Shown piece by piece: positions 37,701 to 45,976 of a stretch of DNA of 64,000 bases (position 1 is its first letter; every line of letters starts with the position of its first letter). Source of the stretch: Prevotellamassilia timonensis (GTDB lineage: Bacteria; Bacteroidota; Bacteroidia; Bacteroidales; Bacteroidaceae); NCBI RefSeq assembly GCF_900106785.1, contig NZ_LT629845.1:311028-375027 (forward strand), written 5' to 3'. The position numbers and the translations under genes were made by a program. The notes under the pieces were generated by a model that did no database searches, had not been told where the DNA came from, and saw only the letters and a list, made by a program, of their open reading frames with translations.

Positions 37701-38505
37701 CCTGGTTGTTAGCTTTGTAGCCCTTTTTGCTCTCGATGTTGCTCGGCACCATGCCAGCATAGCCAGGCAGTACGGGCTGCATGCCGAGTTCGCGCTCGCG
37801 GGCCAAAATCTTTTTGGCCAAACCCTCTTGGCGTGTGTACCACCAATCGGGGTTGGGACCACCCCAACCCTCAAGGTTGTTCATGCCCCACCAAGCCTGG
37901 AAACAGGGGCCGGCAATAAATGCGTTGGCCTCGTCCTTGGTGTAGCCAAGGTCGTTGACCAACAGATTTCTCCACACTACGTCAAGGCCCACAATCTGCA
38001 ACGGCATGTTGATGCCGTGCAGGGCCATCCAGTCAATTTCCTTTTGCCAGCGGTCCCAGGTCCATACCGACATGGAGTATGAAAAGGTGCAGTAGTTGAG
38101 GTAGTAGCGGTAGTCAACGCTGCTCTCGTGTGTCTCGTCGGTAGTGGGCACGGGCAGTGTTTTGCTGCTTAGGTCCGTGGTCAGATTGTTCCACGACAGA
38201 TTGACGTGGGCATAGTGGTTGAGATACCAGTTAATACCCGTTGTCACCGCCGAAATGTTGCTGCCCTTGATGCAAGGTTTGCCATCTTGGCGTGTAATGA
38301 CAAAGGCTTCCTTGCCGTTGCTGCTGATGCGCTCGTCGACAATGGTGACAAAGCGGTCGGCTGTGCCGTCGCCACCAATGCGATTGAGCAGGGCAGTTAC
38401 AGCGGGCGGATTTTGTGTGGCTGCTGCAAGTGTTTGCACGCAAGCCAAGGCCAAAAGCACAACGAAGAGTTTGATGCTTTTGAAGTGATGTTTGTAATGC
38501 CTCAT
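34717..38505 (-). pseudogene. 5' part of split alpha-N-acetylglucosaminidase (GH89) gene
   Basis: Begins at 38505 (MRHYKHHFKSIKLFVVLLAL) with a signal peptide. The first 700 or so residues are a complete GH89 enzyme that removes terminal alpha-N-acetylglucosamine from host glycans: YYLNYCTFSYSMSVWTWDRW, MDPFHEGANTKGIDV (catalytic Glu, about residue 312) and GATPEAIEQVPVLYD with LFELPWR (second Glu region). GEVED-like repeats (AYIDLNSDGDFDDEGELI), a bacterial beta repeat and an LRR_5/BspA-like segment follow. The frame enters the IS982 element at DTLKN and stops at 34717 after a few foreign residues. The catalytic part may still be made and exported, but it lacks the C-terminal sorting region. 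Confidence 0.88.
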
Positions 38506-38685
38506 CGATGTATGGGGTTGAATGGTTAATGTGATATTTCTTTGTATGATTGGCCTCATGGCATGGTGGTGCAATGGGGCTTGTGTTTCTGTCTGTTATT
38601 GTAGTAAGTGGGTGTGGGTAATGTCGGTTGTGCAGATGGTGTATGCACGCTTTGTGCTTACCCCTAAAAAGTAGTTATATCCATT

Positions 38686-39192
38686 TTGTCTGCACTCTGC
38701 ACTAAGCGTGTTTAATGTACTGATAATCAGTTTGTTATTGCGTGTAGACAACTTGTAAAACCATCTACACTTTGCCTGCACTTGTCATCTACACTCTTTG
38801 TTAGCACATTACCCTCTACACGCTATATTCACCCTCTCTATTTCTACCCCCTCAGCCCGCAATCAATCACTTGCACCATCTTAATTATATACGTGTGCGT
38901 CAGTTGGGGCGCGCCGGTGTAATTTTCAGTCATGTGGGATAGAAAAAACAGTTGCGGGAGGTAGAAAAATGTGTTGCTCCGTGTGTTATAACGGCCTCCC
39001 GTTACTGTCATTGCTTGCGCGCATGACCGCGTTGACTGATGCTTGTGCACAGTATGGCTGGTGCGCTTGCTGTGCATTTAGCTTGCCGAATGCGGTGTGC
39101 AGATATAGTGTAGATAAATTACGAGTTTGTCTACACTCCTAAAGCCGTTGATATTCATTGTGTTACGTGCTATTAGTGTAGAGTGTAGACAA
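38686..39192. repeat. paired-arm repeat element, locus C
   Basis: The left arm is TTGTCTGCAC (38686-38695), CTGATAATCAG (38720-38730) and GTGTAGACAA (38742-38751), 66 bp. The right arm is TTGTCTACAC (39127-39136) to GTGTAGACAA (39183-39192), also 66 bp. Single CTRCAC words lie inside. The central conserved motif is TGTTGCTCCG (38972-38981; minus-strand CGGAGCAACA), flanked by CGGGAGG and GGCCTCCCG, which can pair. The element fills most of the gap between the GH89 gene and the HD-domain gene, and no gene is seen in it. Confidence 0.72.
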
Positions 39193-39261
39193 AATGGCAA
39201 AAAATAAATTGTAGGGTGCTGACGATGCAGTAAAGTGTATACACTCCACCAAAGTGCATCA

Positions 39262-39897
39262 TTAGTATGTAGTGGTTTTCTCCTTAAGTTTTGATGACAA
39301 AAAGTCGGCGGCGTGTACAATGCTTACGAGGGCCGATTTGTCGCTGGCTGTGAAAAAGGAGTAGCGGTTGGTGCTGCCGTTTTCGCCCACATCGAACATG
39401 CCCATGTGCCAACGTATGGCCAACATCTCCTCGGGTTTGAGGCGCATATACCAGCTGAGCATAAGGCACGACTTTTCACCATGCCCGAAGGGAAAATCAT
39501 CTTTTATTTCATATCCATTGTACGACTGCCATTTGCCTTTGTCGTCTTTTTTCCAACGTTCGGCTTTGTGGTACATTTTGACTTTGCATATATCGTGGAA
39601 CAATGTGGCAATGGCAATGCTCTCGCGCGATATTTGCTCTTGAAATGGCGATGTGCCGTTTTCGATGGCAGGCTGTGCCACACTGTCGTAGATGCTGCAT
39701 GCCGTTTCGAACACGTTGATGCAGTGTTGGCACAGGCCACCGTCCTCGTTGAGATGGAAGTTTGTAGAGCTTGGTGCCGTGTAGAAGTCGGTGTTTTCGA
39801 GATAGGCCAACACTTTGTCAACACCCTCACGCTTGATGTGTTCATGACAGAGGGCTATGAAGCGCTGCTTGTTGGCTTCGATGATGTCGGGGGTCAT
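39262..39897 (-). CDS. HD-domain phosphohydrolase-like protein
   Basis: 211 residues with an HD metal-binding domain. HLNEDGGLCQHCINVFETA carries the first His, IATLFHDICKVKMY (about residue 103) is the HD pair, and FGHGEKSCLML with IRWHMGMFDV supplies further His. SIVHAADFLSSKL gives the final Asp. The layout resembles small HD hydrolases acting on nucleotides or on phage/CRISPR-related substrates; no substrate can be assigned. It is downstream of the CCA-type gene on the same strand with a 71-bp gap. Confidence 0.8.
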   Translation of the reverse strand: MTPDIIEANKQRFIALCHEHIKREGVDKVLAYLENTDFYTAPSSTNFHLNEDGGLCQHCINVFETACSIYDSVAQPAIENGTSPFQEQISRESIAIATLFHDICKVKMYHKAERWKKDDKGKWQSYNGYEIKDDFPFGHGEKSCLMLSWYMRLKPEEMLAIRWHMGMFDVGENGSTNRYSFFTASDKSALVSIVHAADFLSSKLKEKTTTY

Positions 39898-39968
39898 ACG
39901 CTTTTGATCTTTTGTTTGTGTGTGGGGGGATTTTGCAAGTCACCGTGGTGGGCTGCACCTTGATGTTG

Positions 39969-41468
39969 TTAACCGGCAGTTTCAGCCAATGCCTTTTCGT
40001 CAGTTTCTTTTTGTTGCCTGATTTCGGCATAGGCCTCTTGGTTGGCAGACAATCCCATTTGTTGGGCGCGTTCCATCACAAAATTAAGGGCGGCCAAGGG
40101 TTTGTTTTCGGCTTTGCCGTCAAGTATGGCGTCTTTGAGTGCACTCTTCAGCGTACCAATTTCGCGGCAAGGGGGCAAGGTGAACAATCGCATGATTTCG
40201 TCGCCTGTAACGGGTGGTTGAAAATTGCGTATGCGGTCTTTCTCTTCAATGTCGATGAGCTTTTGGCGCACGATTTTGAAGTTTTGCAGAAAGTTCTTTT
40301 TGCGTTGCTCATTCTTGCTGGTGATGTCGGCTTCGCACAACAGCATGAGGTCTTCAATGTCGTCGCCAGCCTCAAATAGCAGTCGTCGCACGGCGCTGTC
40401 GGTCACGATGTCGTCGGCTATGGCAATGGGGCGCATGTGCAATCCTACAAGTTTGGCCACATACTTCATACGCTCGTCAAGTGGCAGTTTCATGCGGTTG
40501 AAGAGCGGTTTTATCATCTTTTCGCCCAGATAGTTGTGGTTGTGGAAGGTCCAACCTATGGCCGGCTCCCATCGCTTGCTGCGTGGTTTACCAATGTCGT
40601 GTAGCAAGGCTGCCCAGCGCAGGTAGAGTTTGTCACTCTTTGATGCCACGGTGTCGAGTACCTCGAGTGTGTGGTAGAAGTTGTTCTTGTGCGATTTGCC
40701 GTTGCGCGTTTCCACGCAGTCGAGATTGGCCACTTCGGGCAGAATGATGGGCAGCAGTCCGCAGCGTTGCAGTTCTACGAAGCCGATAGATGGCACCTTC
40801 GACATCATTATTTTGTTCAGCTCTGTAATGATGCGTTCGGCGCTGATTATCTTGATGCGGTCGCGGTTGCGGCCTAGGGCTTCGAAGGTTTCGTCCTCAA
40901 TAGTAAAGTTGAGCTGGGTGGCAAAGCGCACGCAGCGCATCATGCGCAGCGGGTCGTCGCTGAAAGTGATGTCGGGGTCGAGTGGGGTGGCTATGATGCC
41001 GTCCTCAAGGTCGCGCACACCATCGAAAGGGTCGACCAACTCGCCGAGCCGGGCTGCGTTGAGGCAGATGGCCATGGCATTGATGGTGAAGTCGCGGCGG
41101 TTTTGGTCGTCTTCAAGGGTACCGTCTTCGACAATGGGTTTGCGTGAGTCGTGTGAGTAGCTCTCTTTGCGTGCGCCCACGAACTCAACCTCGTTGTGGT
41201 GCCACTTGACTTGTGCTGTGCCAAAGTTGCGGAACACTGACAGATGGGCGCCGCGCCCAAGCTTTTGGGCAAAGGCTTCGGCCATTTTGATGCCGCTGCC
41301 AACTACTACCACGTCAATGTCGTTGGTGGGTCGCTCTAAGAATAAATCACGCACGTAACCGCCAACCAGATAGCATTCAAGCTGCAACTCGTCGGCGGTT
41401 TCGGTAAGTTTGTTAAAAAGTGGGGTGTCTATTTTATGCTTTATCTCTTCTTGTGTAAGAATTTTCAT
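39969..41468 (-). CDS. cca: CCA tRNA nucleotidyltransferase / poly(A) polymerase family
   Basis: A 499-residue class II nucleotidyltransferase. The head motif GGYVRDLFLERPTNDIDVVV (about residues 37-56) holds the DxD catalytic pair. RRDFTINAMAICL and EDPLRMMRCVRFATQL-like text (DDPLRMMRCVRFATQL) are the neck motifs. An HD domain follows (LRWAALLHDIGKPRSK, about residue 285). The enzyme probably adds or repairs the tRNA 3'-CCA, which is needed here since both tRNA genes lack an encoded CCA. Poly(A) polymerase is the alternative within this superfamily. Confidence 0.9.
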   Translation of the reverse strand: MKILTQEEIKHKIDTPLFNKLTETADELQLECYLVGGYVRDLFLERPTNDIDVVVVGSGIKMAEAFAQKLGRGAHLSVFRNFGTAQVKWHHNEVEFVGARKESYSHDSRKPIVEDGTLEDDQNRRDFTINAMAICLNAARLGELVDPFDGVRDLEDGIIATPLDPDITFSDDPLRMMRCVRFATQLNFTIEDETFEALGRNRDRIKIISAERIITELNKIMMSKVPSIGFVELQRCGLLPIILPEVANLDCVETRNGKSHKNNFYHTLEVLDTVASKSDKLYLRWAALLHDIGKPRSKRWEPAIGWTFHNHNYLGEKMIKPLFNRMKLPLDERMKYVAKLVGLHMRPIAIADDIVTDSAVRRLLFEAGDDIEDLMLLCEADITSKNEQRKKNFLQNFKIVRQKLIDIEEKDRIRNFQPPVTGDEIMRLFTLPPCREIGTLKSALKDAILDGKAENKPLAALNFVMERAQQMGLSANQEAYAEIRQQKETDEKALAETAG

Positions 41469-41545
41469 CAGGTGCTTGCAGTCTTAATATAGATGGTGTG
41501 TAGCAGTGGTGCATTGACGGCGTCGTCTTGGCGTTGTCTGCCTGT

Positions 41546-41956
41546 TTACCAATCGTAACCACCGGCGCGTACAAATCTCAGCGTGTAACTGGTGCGGCTG
41601 TCGTAGTCATCGACGTTGAGTGTCATGTAGTCGCCGCTGAAGGTGCTGACGTATGCGTCCATGCTGACGTAATCGCCAAATAATATTTGTATGTTGCGCC
41701 GGCCGTTCATGCGCCAATATCCATGCTCTGGCTGTGTGCCATATCCCTCGGTGTAAAAATCGCCGTTTTTGTAAAACGTCCAATAGTCGTCTTGTCTGTA
41801 TGGGCCGTAGCCTGTGGTCTCGACAATTCTCCATTGGCCTGTTATGTCTGAACCACCGTCCCAGTCGTTCCACCAATCTTCGTCACAACTGAACATGGTC
41901 ATCAGTGTGATGAGTGCGAGTGTCCACATTGTGGCTTGCTTTTTGATTGTTTTCAT
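41546..41956 (-). CDS. small lipoprotein of unknown function
   Basis: A 136-residue predicted lipoprotein with signal MWTLALITLMTMFSC (Met at 41929 or 41956), where the Cys would be lipidated. The mature part is acidic and rich in Trp, Tyr and Asp (DEDWWNDWDGGSDITGQW). It looks like one small beta domain resembling lipocalin-like proteins of Bacteroidota (ITGQWRIVETTG). It has its own upstream TAAGTTTG box (plus-strand CAAACTTA, about 42032-42039). No function can be assigned. Confidence 0.7.
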   Translation of the reverse strand: MKTIKKQATMWTLALITLMTMFSCDEDWWNDWDGGSDITGQWRIVETTGYGPYRQDDYWTFYKNGDFYTEGYGTQPEHGYWRMNGRRNIQILFGDYVSMDAYVSTFSGDYMTLNVDDYDSRTSYTLRFVRAGGYDW

Positions 41957-42129
41957 AATCGGTGTGTTATTAGCTTGCAGTTAATGAGTATGTCTGTTTT
42001 ATGGGCAGTCATAATCTTATGATGCGACAAGTGCAAACTTACATAAAATTATTCAAAACTGCATTCACTCGGAGGGAAAATTGTTTGATGTGGTTGAATT
42101 TGCGGCGTGAGGTGTGGCTTTTTGTATAA

Positions 42130-42298
42130 ATTGTTTGCGGTTTTATATGCCTTCTTGTTTGCAGTTTTATATGCCTTTGGATATGTGATTTTGTTATGAT
42201 AGGCTGCACCTCGGCAATAAAAATGAAAGTCTTGGGCCTTTCATTTTGTATTGCGCTCGGTTTGCACTATCTTTGTACGCAAAACCATTTTATAACGT
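42130..42298 (+). promoter_or_regulatory. guaA promoter region with hairpin and direct repeat
   Basis: TTTG (42245-42248), 19 bp, TATCTTTG (42268-42275) is a near-perfect promoter 24 bp before the ATG. Upstream, GGCTGCACCTCGGCAATAAA (42202-42221) is followed by AATGAAAG/CTTTCATT (a stem) and GCGCTCGG then TTGCACTATCTTTG. The order of blocks is that of one unit of the 73-bp repeat before recR, with a different but still complementary stem. Farther up, TTGTTTGCrGTTTTATATGC occurs twice in tandem (about 42129-42172). Confidence 0.7.
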
Positions 42299-43909
42299 AT
42301 GCAACAGAAAATCATTATTCTCGATTTCGGCTCGCAGACGACTCAGTTGATCGGTCGCCGCTTGCGCGAACTCGACACGTTTTGCGAAATTCTGCCCTAC
42401 AACAAGTTTCCACACGACGACCCGAGCGTGATTGGTGTAATCCTTTCTGGTTCACCTTATAGCGTGTACGATCCGGAGGCCTTTAAGGTAGATTTGACCA
42501 ATATCCGTGGCAAGTATCCTATCCTGGGCATTTGCTATGGTGCACAGTATATGGCGCAGACTTATGGCGGAAAGGTAGAATCAGCCGGCAGCCGTGAGTA
42601 TGGACGTGCTAACTTGGAGCAGTTTGACCATGAGAATCCCTTGTTTAAGGGGTTTGACGAAAACTCTCAGGTGTGGATGAGCCATGGCGATACCATTACA
42701 GCTATTCCCGAAAACTTTCATTGCATTGCCTCAACGTCAAAGGTAAAGTTTGCAGCTTATCAGGCTGACAACGAGAAGCTGTGGGGTGTGCAGTTCCACC
42801 CGGAGGTGTTCCACTCTCTGCAAGGTACGCAGTTGCTCAAGAACTTTGTGGTAGACATTTGTGGCAGCCGCCAGGATTGGAGTCCTGACTCATTCGTGGA
42901 TACAACAGTGGCCGAACTGAAGGCGCAACTTGGTAACGACCGTGTTATTCTTGGTCTGTCGGGCGGTGTTGACAGTTCAGTAGCTGCCGTGTTGCTCAAC
43001 CGTGCCATCGGCAAGAATCTTACGTGTATATTCGTAGACCATGGCATGTTGCGCAAGAACGAGTTCCGTGATGTGATGCACGACTATGAATGCTTGGGCT
43101 TGAATGTGATCGGAGTTGATGCTTCGGCCAAATTCTTTGCCGACTTGGAGGGTGTTACTGATCCTGAACAAAAGCGTAAGATTATCGGTCGTGACTTTGT
43201 GGAGGTGTTCAACGCCGAAGCTAAGAAATTTACTGATGCCAAATGGTTGGCACAGGGCACGATATATCCTGACCGCATAGAATCGTTGAACATTACAGGC
43301 AAGGTTATAAAGAGCCATCACAATGTGGGCGGTCTGCCCAAGGAGATGAACTTGCAACTTTGTGAGCCGCTCAAGTGGCTGTTTAAGGATGAGGTGCGCC
43401 GCGTGGGACGCTCAATGGGCATGCCCGAGCATTTGATTACGCGTCACCCATTCCCCGGACCGGGCTTGGCTGTGCGCATTCTTGGCGATATTACACCCGA
43501 AAAGGTGCGCATCTTGCAAGATGCTGATGACATCTATATACGTGGCCTGCGCGACTATAAGGTAAAACTCTCGGGAGAGGAAGCACGTCGCGTGCTTGCC
43601 GCAGGTGTGCCGGCTGACATGAAGGACGGCGAGATAGAAGTAAGCCTTTACGACCAAATATGGCAAGCTGGTACCGTGTTGCTCTCAACCGTACGTTCGG
43701 TTGGTGTGATGGGTGATGAGCGTACTTATGAACACCCTGTAGCATTGCGTGCTGTGACAAGTACTGATGCCATGACGGCTGACTGGGCGCATTTGCCTTA
43801 CGACTTTATGGCTAAGGTGTCGAACGACATCATTAACCATGTGAAGGGTGTTAACCGCGTATGCTACGACATTTCGTCAAAACCGCCTTCAACTATTGAG
43901 TGGGAATGA
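42299..43909 (+). CDS. guaA: GMP synthase (glutamine-hydrolysing)
   Basis: A 536-residue enzyme converting XMP to GMP with glutamine and ATP. The N-terminal class I amidotransferase has the catalytic Cys in [10 protein letters not shown] (about residue 80) and His/Glu in [12 protein letters not shown] (about 165). The ATP-pyrophosphatase loop is [14 protein letters not shown] (about 220). The dimerisation domain ends with the invariant PPSTIEWE. The start at 42299 ([20 protein letters not shown]) fits the family. A decayed island begins at the last codons: ATTGAGTGGGAAT is repeated at 45857, as expected for integration at the guaA 3' end, a known hotspot. Confidence 0.97.
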   Translation: MQQKIIILDFGSQTTQLIGRRLRELDTFCEILPYNKFPHDDPSVIGVILSGSPYSVYDPEAFKVDLTNIRGKYPILGICYGAQYMAQTYGGKVESAGSREYGRANLEQFDHENPLFKGFDENSQVWMSHGDTITAIPENFHCIASTSKVKFAAYQADNEKLWGVQFHPEVFHSLQGTQLLKNFVVDICGSRQDWSPDSFVDTTVAELKAQLGNDRVILGLSGGVDSSVAAVLLNRAIGKNLTCIFVDHGMLRKNEFRDVMHDYECLGLNVIGVDASAKFFADLEGVTDPEQKRKIIGRDFVEVFNAEAKKFTDAKWLAQGTIYPDRIESLNITGKVIKSHHNVGGLPKEMNLQLCEPLKWLFKDEVRRVGRSMGMPEHLITRHPFPGPGLAVRILGDITPEKVRILQDADDIYIRGLRDYKVKLSGEEARRVLAAGVPADMKDGEIEVSLYDQIWQAGTVLLSTVRSVGVMGDERTYEHPVALRAVTSTDAMTADWAHLPYDFMAKVSNDIINHVKGVNRVCYDISSKPPSTIEWE

Positions 43910-43968
43910 TCGGAATGCCGAAATATAGGGGCTAAATGTCATGTAATTTGGTTTTAGCCTAAAGAGTA

Positions 43969-44017
43969 GGGGATTTGTTGACGTGAATTACTGATTGTCA
44001 ACAAATCCCCCTTTCTT
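43969..44017 (+). terminator. terminator after guaA
   Basis: GGGGATTTGTTGAC (43969-43982) pairs perfectly with GTCAACAAATCCCC (43997-44010), followed by CTTTCTT. Confidence 0.85.
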
Positions 44018-44074
44018 GTACGATTTATCAAAAATCGTTCCCGATTTCGTCCCTACTTATGCCTGCTTGCATTT

Positions 44075-44262
44075 AGGGTGGTTCTAATAATTCTGAAATA
44101 GGGATTTGTGCGCTATCGGAAGTGTATTTCTGAAAGTTTGTGAGGGAGCATAGCGGGCTATGTGACCGAACAAACTTTCAGAAAGACACTTTCGAGAGCG
44201 TGCAAATCACATTTCAGAATAGCAGAACTCTAAAAACAGAATTTTTAGAACCACCCTTCATT
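44075..44262. repeat. hairpin element H3 (apex GGCTATGTGAC)
   Basis: Ends AGGGTGGTTCTAATAATTCT and inverse AGAACCACCCT match element H2 at 17.7 kb. The apex GGGAGCATAGCGGGCTATGTGAC is shared, while the inner stems (CTGAAAGTTTG with CAAACTTTCAG) differ from H2 yet pair fully. Its right end supplies the last codons (EGWF) and stop of the 353-aa ORF, so it seems to have inserted into or next to that gene's 3' end. Confidence 0.72.
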
Positions 44263-45306
44263 CTTTTTGTTCATGTAACTTTCTATCATACAATAACTGA
44301 TGCCAGCTGAGAGGAATTGGTCGAAAAGCTCGTGCTGCCTTGTTATTACCTTAAGTTCTAAGGCATCTATCTGCTTGTTCAACGGCGTTAATGTTCGTTG
44401 GTAAGTGGTGTTCTTTATATGACCGTTTTTCAGTTCGACTTTCAATTTTCGTTTCTGTTTGTTGATCAGGTCGATTTCCCTCTCAGTATGCTCTTTGAAG
44501 GATTGAAATTCGGAAAAGGCTCCACTTATCTCTTCATCGTTGTGCTTTAACCAAGTGTCCGCATACATAGAGTGCCATTTGTCCGATTCCGCAGTAATTT
44601 GTTCTATGCTCTTTTTCAGTTGGTTAATCTCAGATTGCATAAAGTGCTCCTTGATTTCAACAGAATAGTTCCAATCTTCACTATCCTCAGCGTGCAAGAT
44701 GTCAAGCACCTGCTCAAGCGTGTAGACTTGATAGATGTGCTTAGCCTCGTCATACCGTGTGTTGATAGCCGTGAATGATTGCCAATGGCTTGCAAATAAG
44801 GAGACGGATACAGATTTAACACGACCGTCTTCATAGACCTCTGCACAGCGGTTCGCACCACTCAACGGGCTGCCTGCCAAGTGAAAGACAAGACTTCGAA
44901 GACCTTCTTTATTTGTGCGCAATGCTTTTGGGCAAGTTGCCCACCATTCCAAATATATGCCCACTGTAGGGGCATTGAAGCCTGATGTGCCAGTGTATGC
45001 GAGTCCGTTTTGAACGGCAACAGGAGCAAGAAACATTCTGCTGTCGCGTAAGATACGCTCACTATGGGCCAAAAGGTAGAAAGCGTTGTCGGTAAAGAGT
45101 TTTTTCTGACGTTCTTTTTCTTCATCTGCATTTGGTCGTGGTTTGCATGGTATAACACCCATACCCCAATACGCTCCTGTTGTATTCAACTGCATTTTAT
45201 CGGACGCAAATTTTGTTTGGGGGGATTGCTTTGGAAAACACTCAAGTGCCTCTCCATTCATTAGGGTGATGCTATTCTTTAGTTGCTCTGTGTTACGATG
45301 TGTCAT
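44245..45306 (-). CDS. hypothetical protein of the guaA island
   Basis: 353 residues, not recognised. The N-terminal half contains aromatic-rich text (NTTGAYWGMGVIPCKPRP, GIYLEWWATCPKALRTNK) and LVFHLAGSPLSGANRC, which recalls proteins of Bacteroides mobile elements, but I cannot name a family. Residues about 225-330 are highly charged with heptad-like spacing, a probable coiled coil. There is no signal peptide or membrane segment. The last four residues and stop come from hairpin element H3, so the native C-terminus may be altered. The gene looks A/T-richer than the surrounding core genes. A frameshifted gene lies 38 bp upstream in the same orientation. Confidence 0.6.
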   Translation of the reverse strand: MTHRNTEQLKNSITLMNGEALECFPKQSPQTKFASDKMQLNTTGAYWGMGVIPCKPRPNADEEKERQKKLFTDNAFYLLAHSERILRDSRMFLAPVAVQNGLAYTGTSGFNAPTVGIYLEWWATCPKALRTNKEGLRSLVFHLAGSPLSGANRCAEVYEDGRVKSVSVSLFASHWQSFTAINTRYDEAKHIYQVYTLEQVLDILHAEDSEDWNYSVEIKEHFMQSEINQLKKSIEQITAESDKWHSMYADTWLKHNDEEISGAFSEFQSFKEHTEREIDLINKQKRKLKVELKNGHIKNTTYQRTLTPLNKQIDALELKVITRQHELFDQFLSAGISYCMIESYMNKKNEGWF

Positions 45307-45343
45307 GTTCTAATATTATTGTGGGTGAATGAAATACGTTTGC

Positions 45344-45584
45344 TTACGTTATAGCCAACGCTTGGTTGATGTATAGACGAACCTTTTCAGTGTCGCTATG
45401 CTGATTGGCACCGTCCTTAATAATGACGGCGTCATGTGATAGTTGCTGGAGCATATTAACGAAATCTGTATTACCTTTTTACTTCGTTCATACAACGCAT
45501 ATTTGTGCCATTCGCCTCGTTTGTAACCTTGGAGAAGGGCATGCAATTAAAGTGTGAGGCATTAGTATGCTCCACACTGCTCAT
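45344..45584 (-). pseudogene. frameshifted small hypothetical gene
   Basis: From the ATG at 45584 the frame reads MSSVEHTNASHF, NCMPFSKVTNEANGTN, RCMNEVK and then meets a stop. Removing one A from the five-A run near 45475 joins it to NTDFVNMLQQLSHDAVIIKD and ..RLYINQALAIT, ending at 45344. The joined product would be about 79 residues. The two halves look like one real protein by composition, but I do not recognise it. It lies just upstream of the 353-aa gene and was probably co-transcribed with it. A different frame here (45349-45546) is a shadow. Confidence 0.55.
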
Positions 45585-45675
45585 AACAATTCCAAAAGTG
45601 TCTGTTTTTGTGACATACCTTTTTAATTTAATGATTATGGCTCTAAATCCTTAAACTCGTATCGTTTTTACCACC

Positions 45676-45873
45676 GTGGCTATGTCAGCTCGGTTGGTCC
45701 AGCACTTAAGCTGTCTCTTGATACTTAGTCAAAAAGTAAAAGAACTACGCCCCAATTTGGAAGTAGCTAATGCAAATTTACAACTTTATTCAGATAAAGT
45801 CGAAAAACCGGTGCTAAGAATGCTAAATATGTTGGTTCTAATATTAGATGGAGTATAATTGAGTGGGAATAAT
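45676..45873 (+). pseudogene. decayed gene ending at the att-like repeat
   Basis: The plus-strand frame reads QKVKELRPNLEVANAN, then LQLYSDKVEK. With one extra A in the five-A run at about 45807 it continues TGAKNAKYVGSNIRWS and ends IIEWE at the copy of the guaA end (stop 45871-45873). The ending on IEWE is imposed by the att-like repeat. Upstream text (SARLVQHLSC) is unconvincing, so the 5' limit is unknown. This may be a remnant of an island gene adjoining attP. Confidence 0.35.
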
Positions 45874-45905
45874 CCATTCAGAGGCTAAAGGCTCTTGAAT
45901 ATAAA

Positions 45906-45956
45906 AAAGGAGATTTGCTGATGCTTATCAGGCATTAGGCAAATCTCCTTTTTTTG
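45906..45956. terminator. bidirectional terminator downstream of the island
   Basis: AAAAAAGGAGATTTGC pairs with GCAAATCTCCTTTTTTT around a 20-base loop. A-run and T-run on either side allow use in both directions: for the original guaA transcript and for the permease gene. Confidence 0.85.
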
Positions 45957-45976
45957 TGCAACTTCCGTACTGGGTG

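Larger units (their letters stand above)
43895..45873. mobile_element. remnant genomic island at the guaA 3' end
   Basis: ATTGAGTGGGAAT followed by G/A then ATC occurs at the end of guaA (43895-43911) and again at about 45857-45873. Both copies are followed by GGCTAAA and by a hairpin terminator with a GATTTGyTGA stem. This is what integration into the 3' end of guaA leaves when the element brings its own gene end and terminator. The interval holds one intact ORF (44245-45306), a frameshifted gene (45344-45584), a decayed frame ending at the repeat, and hairpin element H3. No integrase is present, so the island is defective or was mobilised in trans. Confidence 0.6.

Noticed and set aside
40681-41160. 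159-aa plus-strand ORF opposite the CCA-type gene
   Set aside because: It is an antisense shadow, rich in Ser and Arg, overlapping a well-supported gene.
45349-45546. 65-aa minus-strand ORF (MHALLQGYKRG..)
   Set aside because: The other two frames, joined at an A5 run, give more protein-like text; this frame is a shadow.
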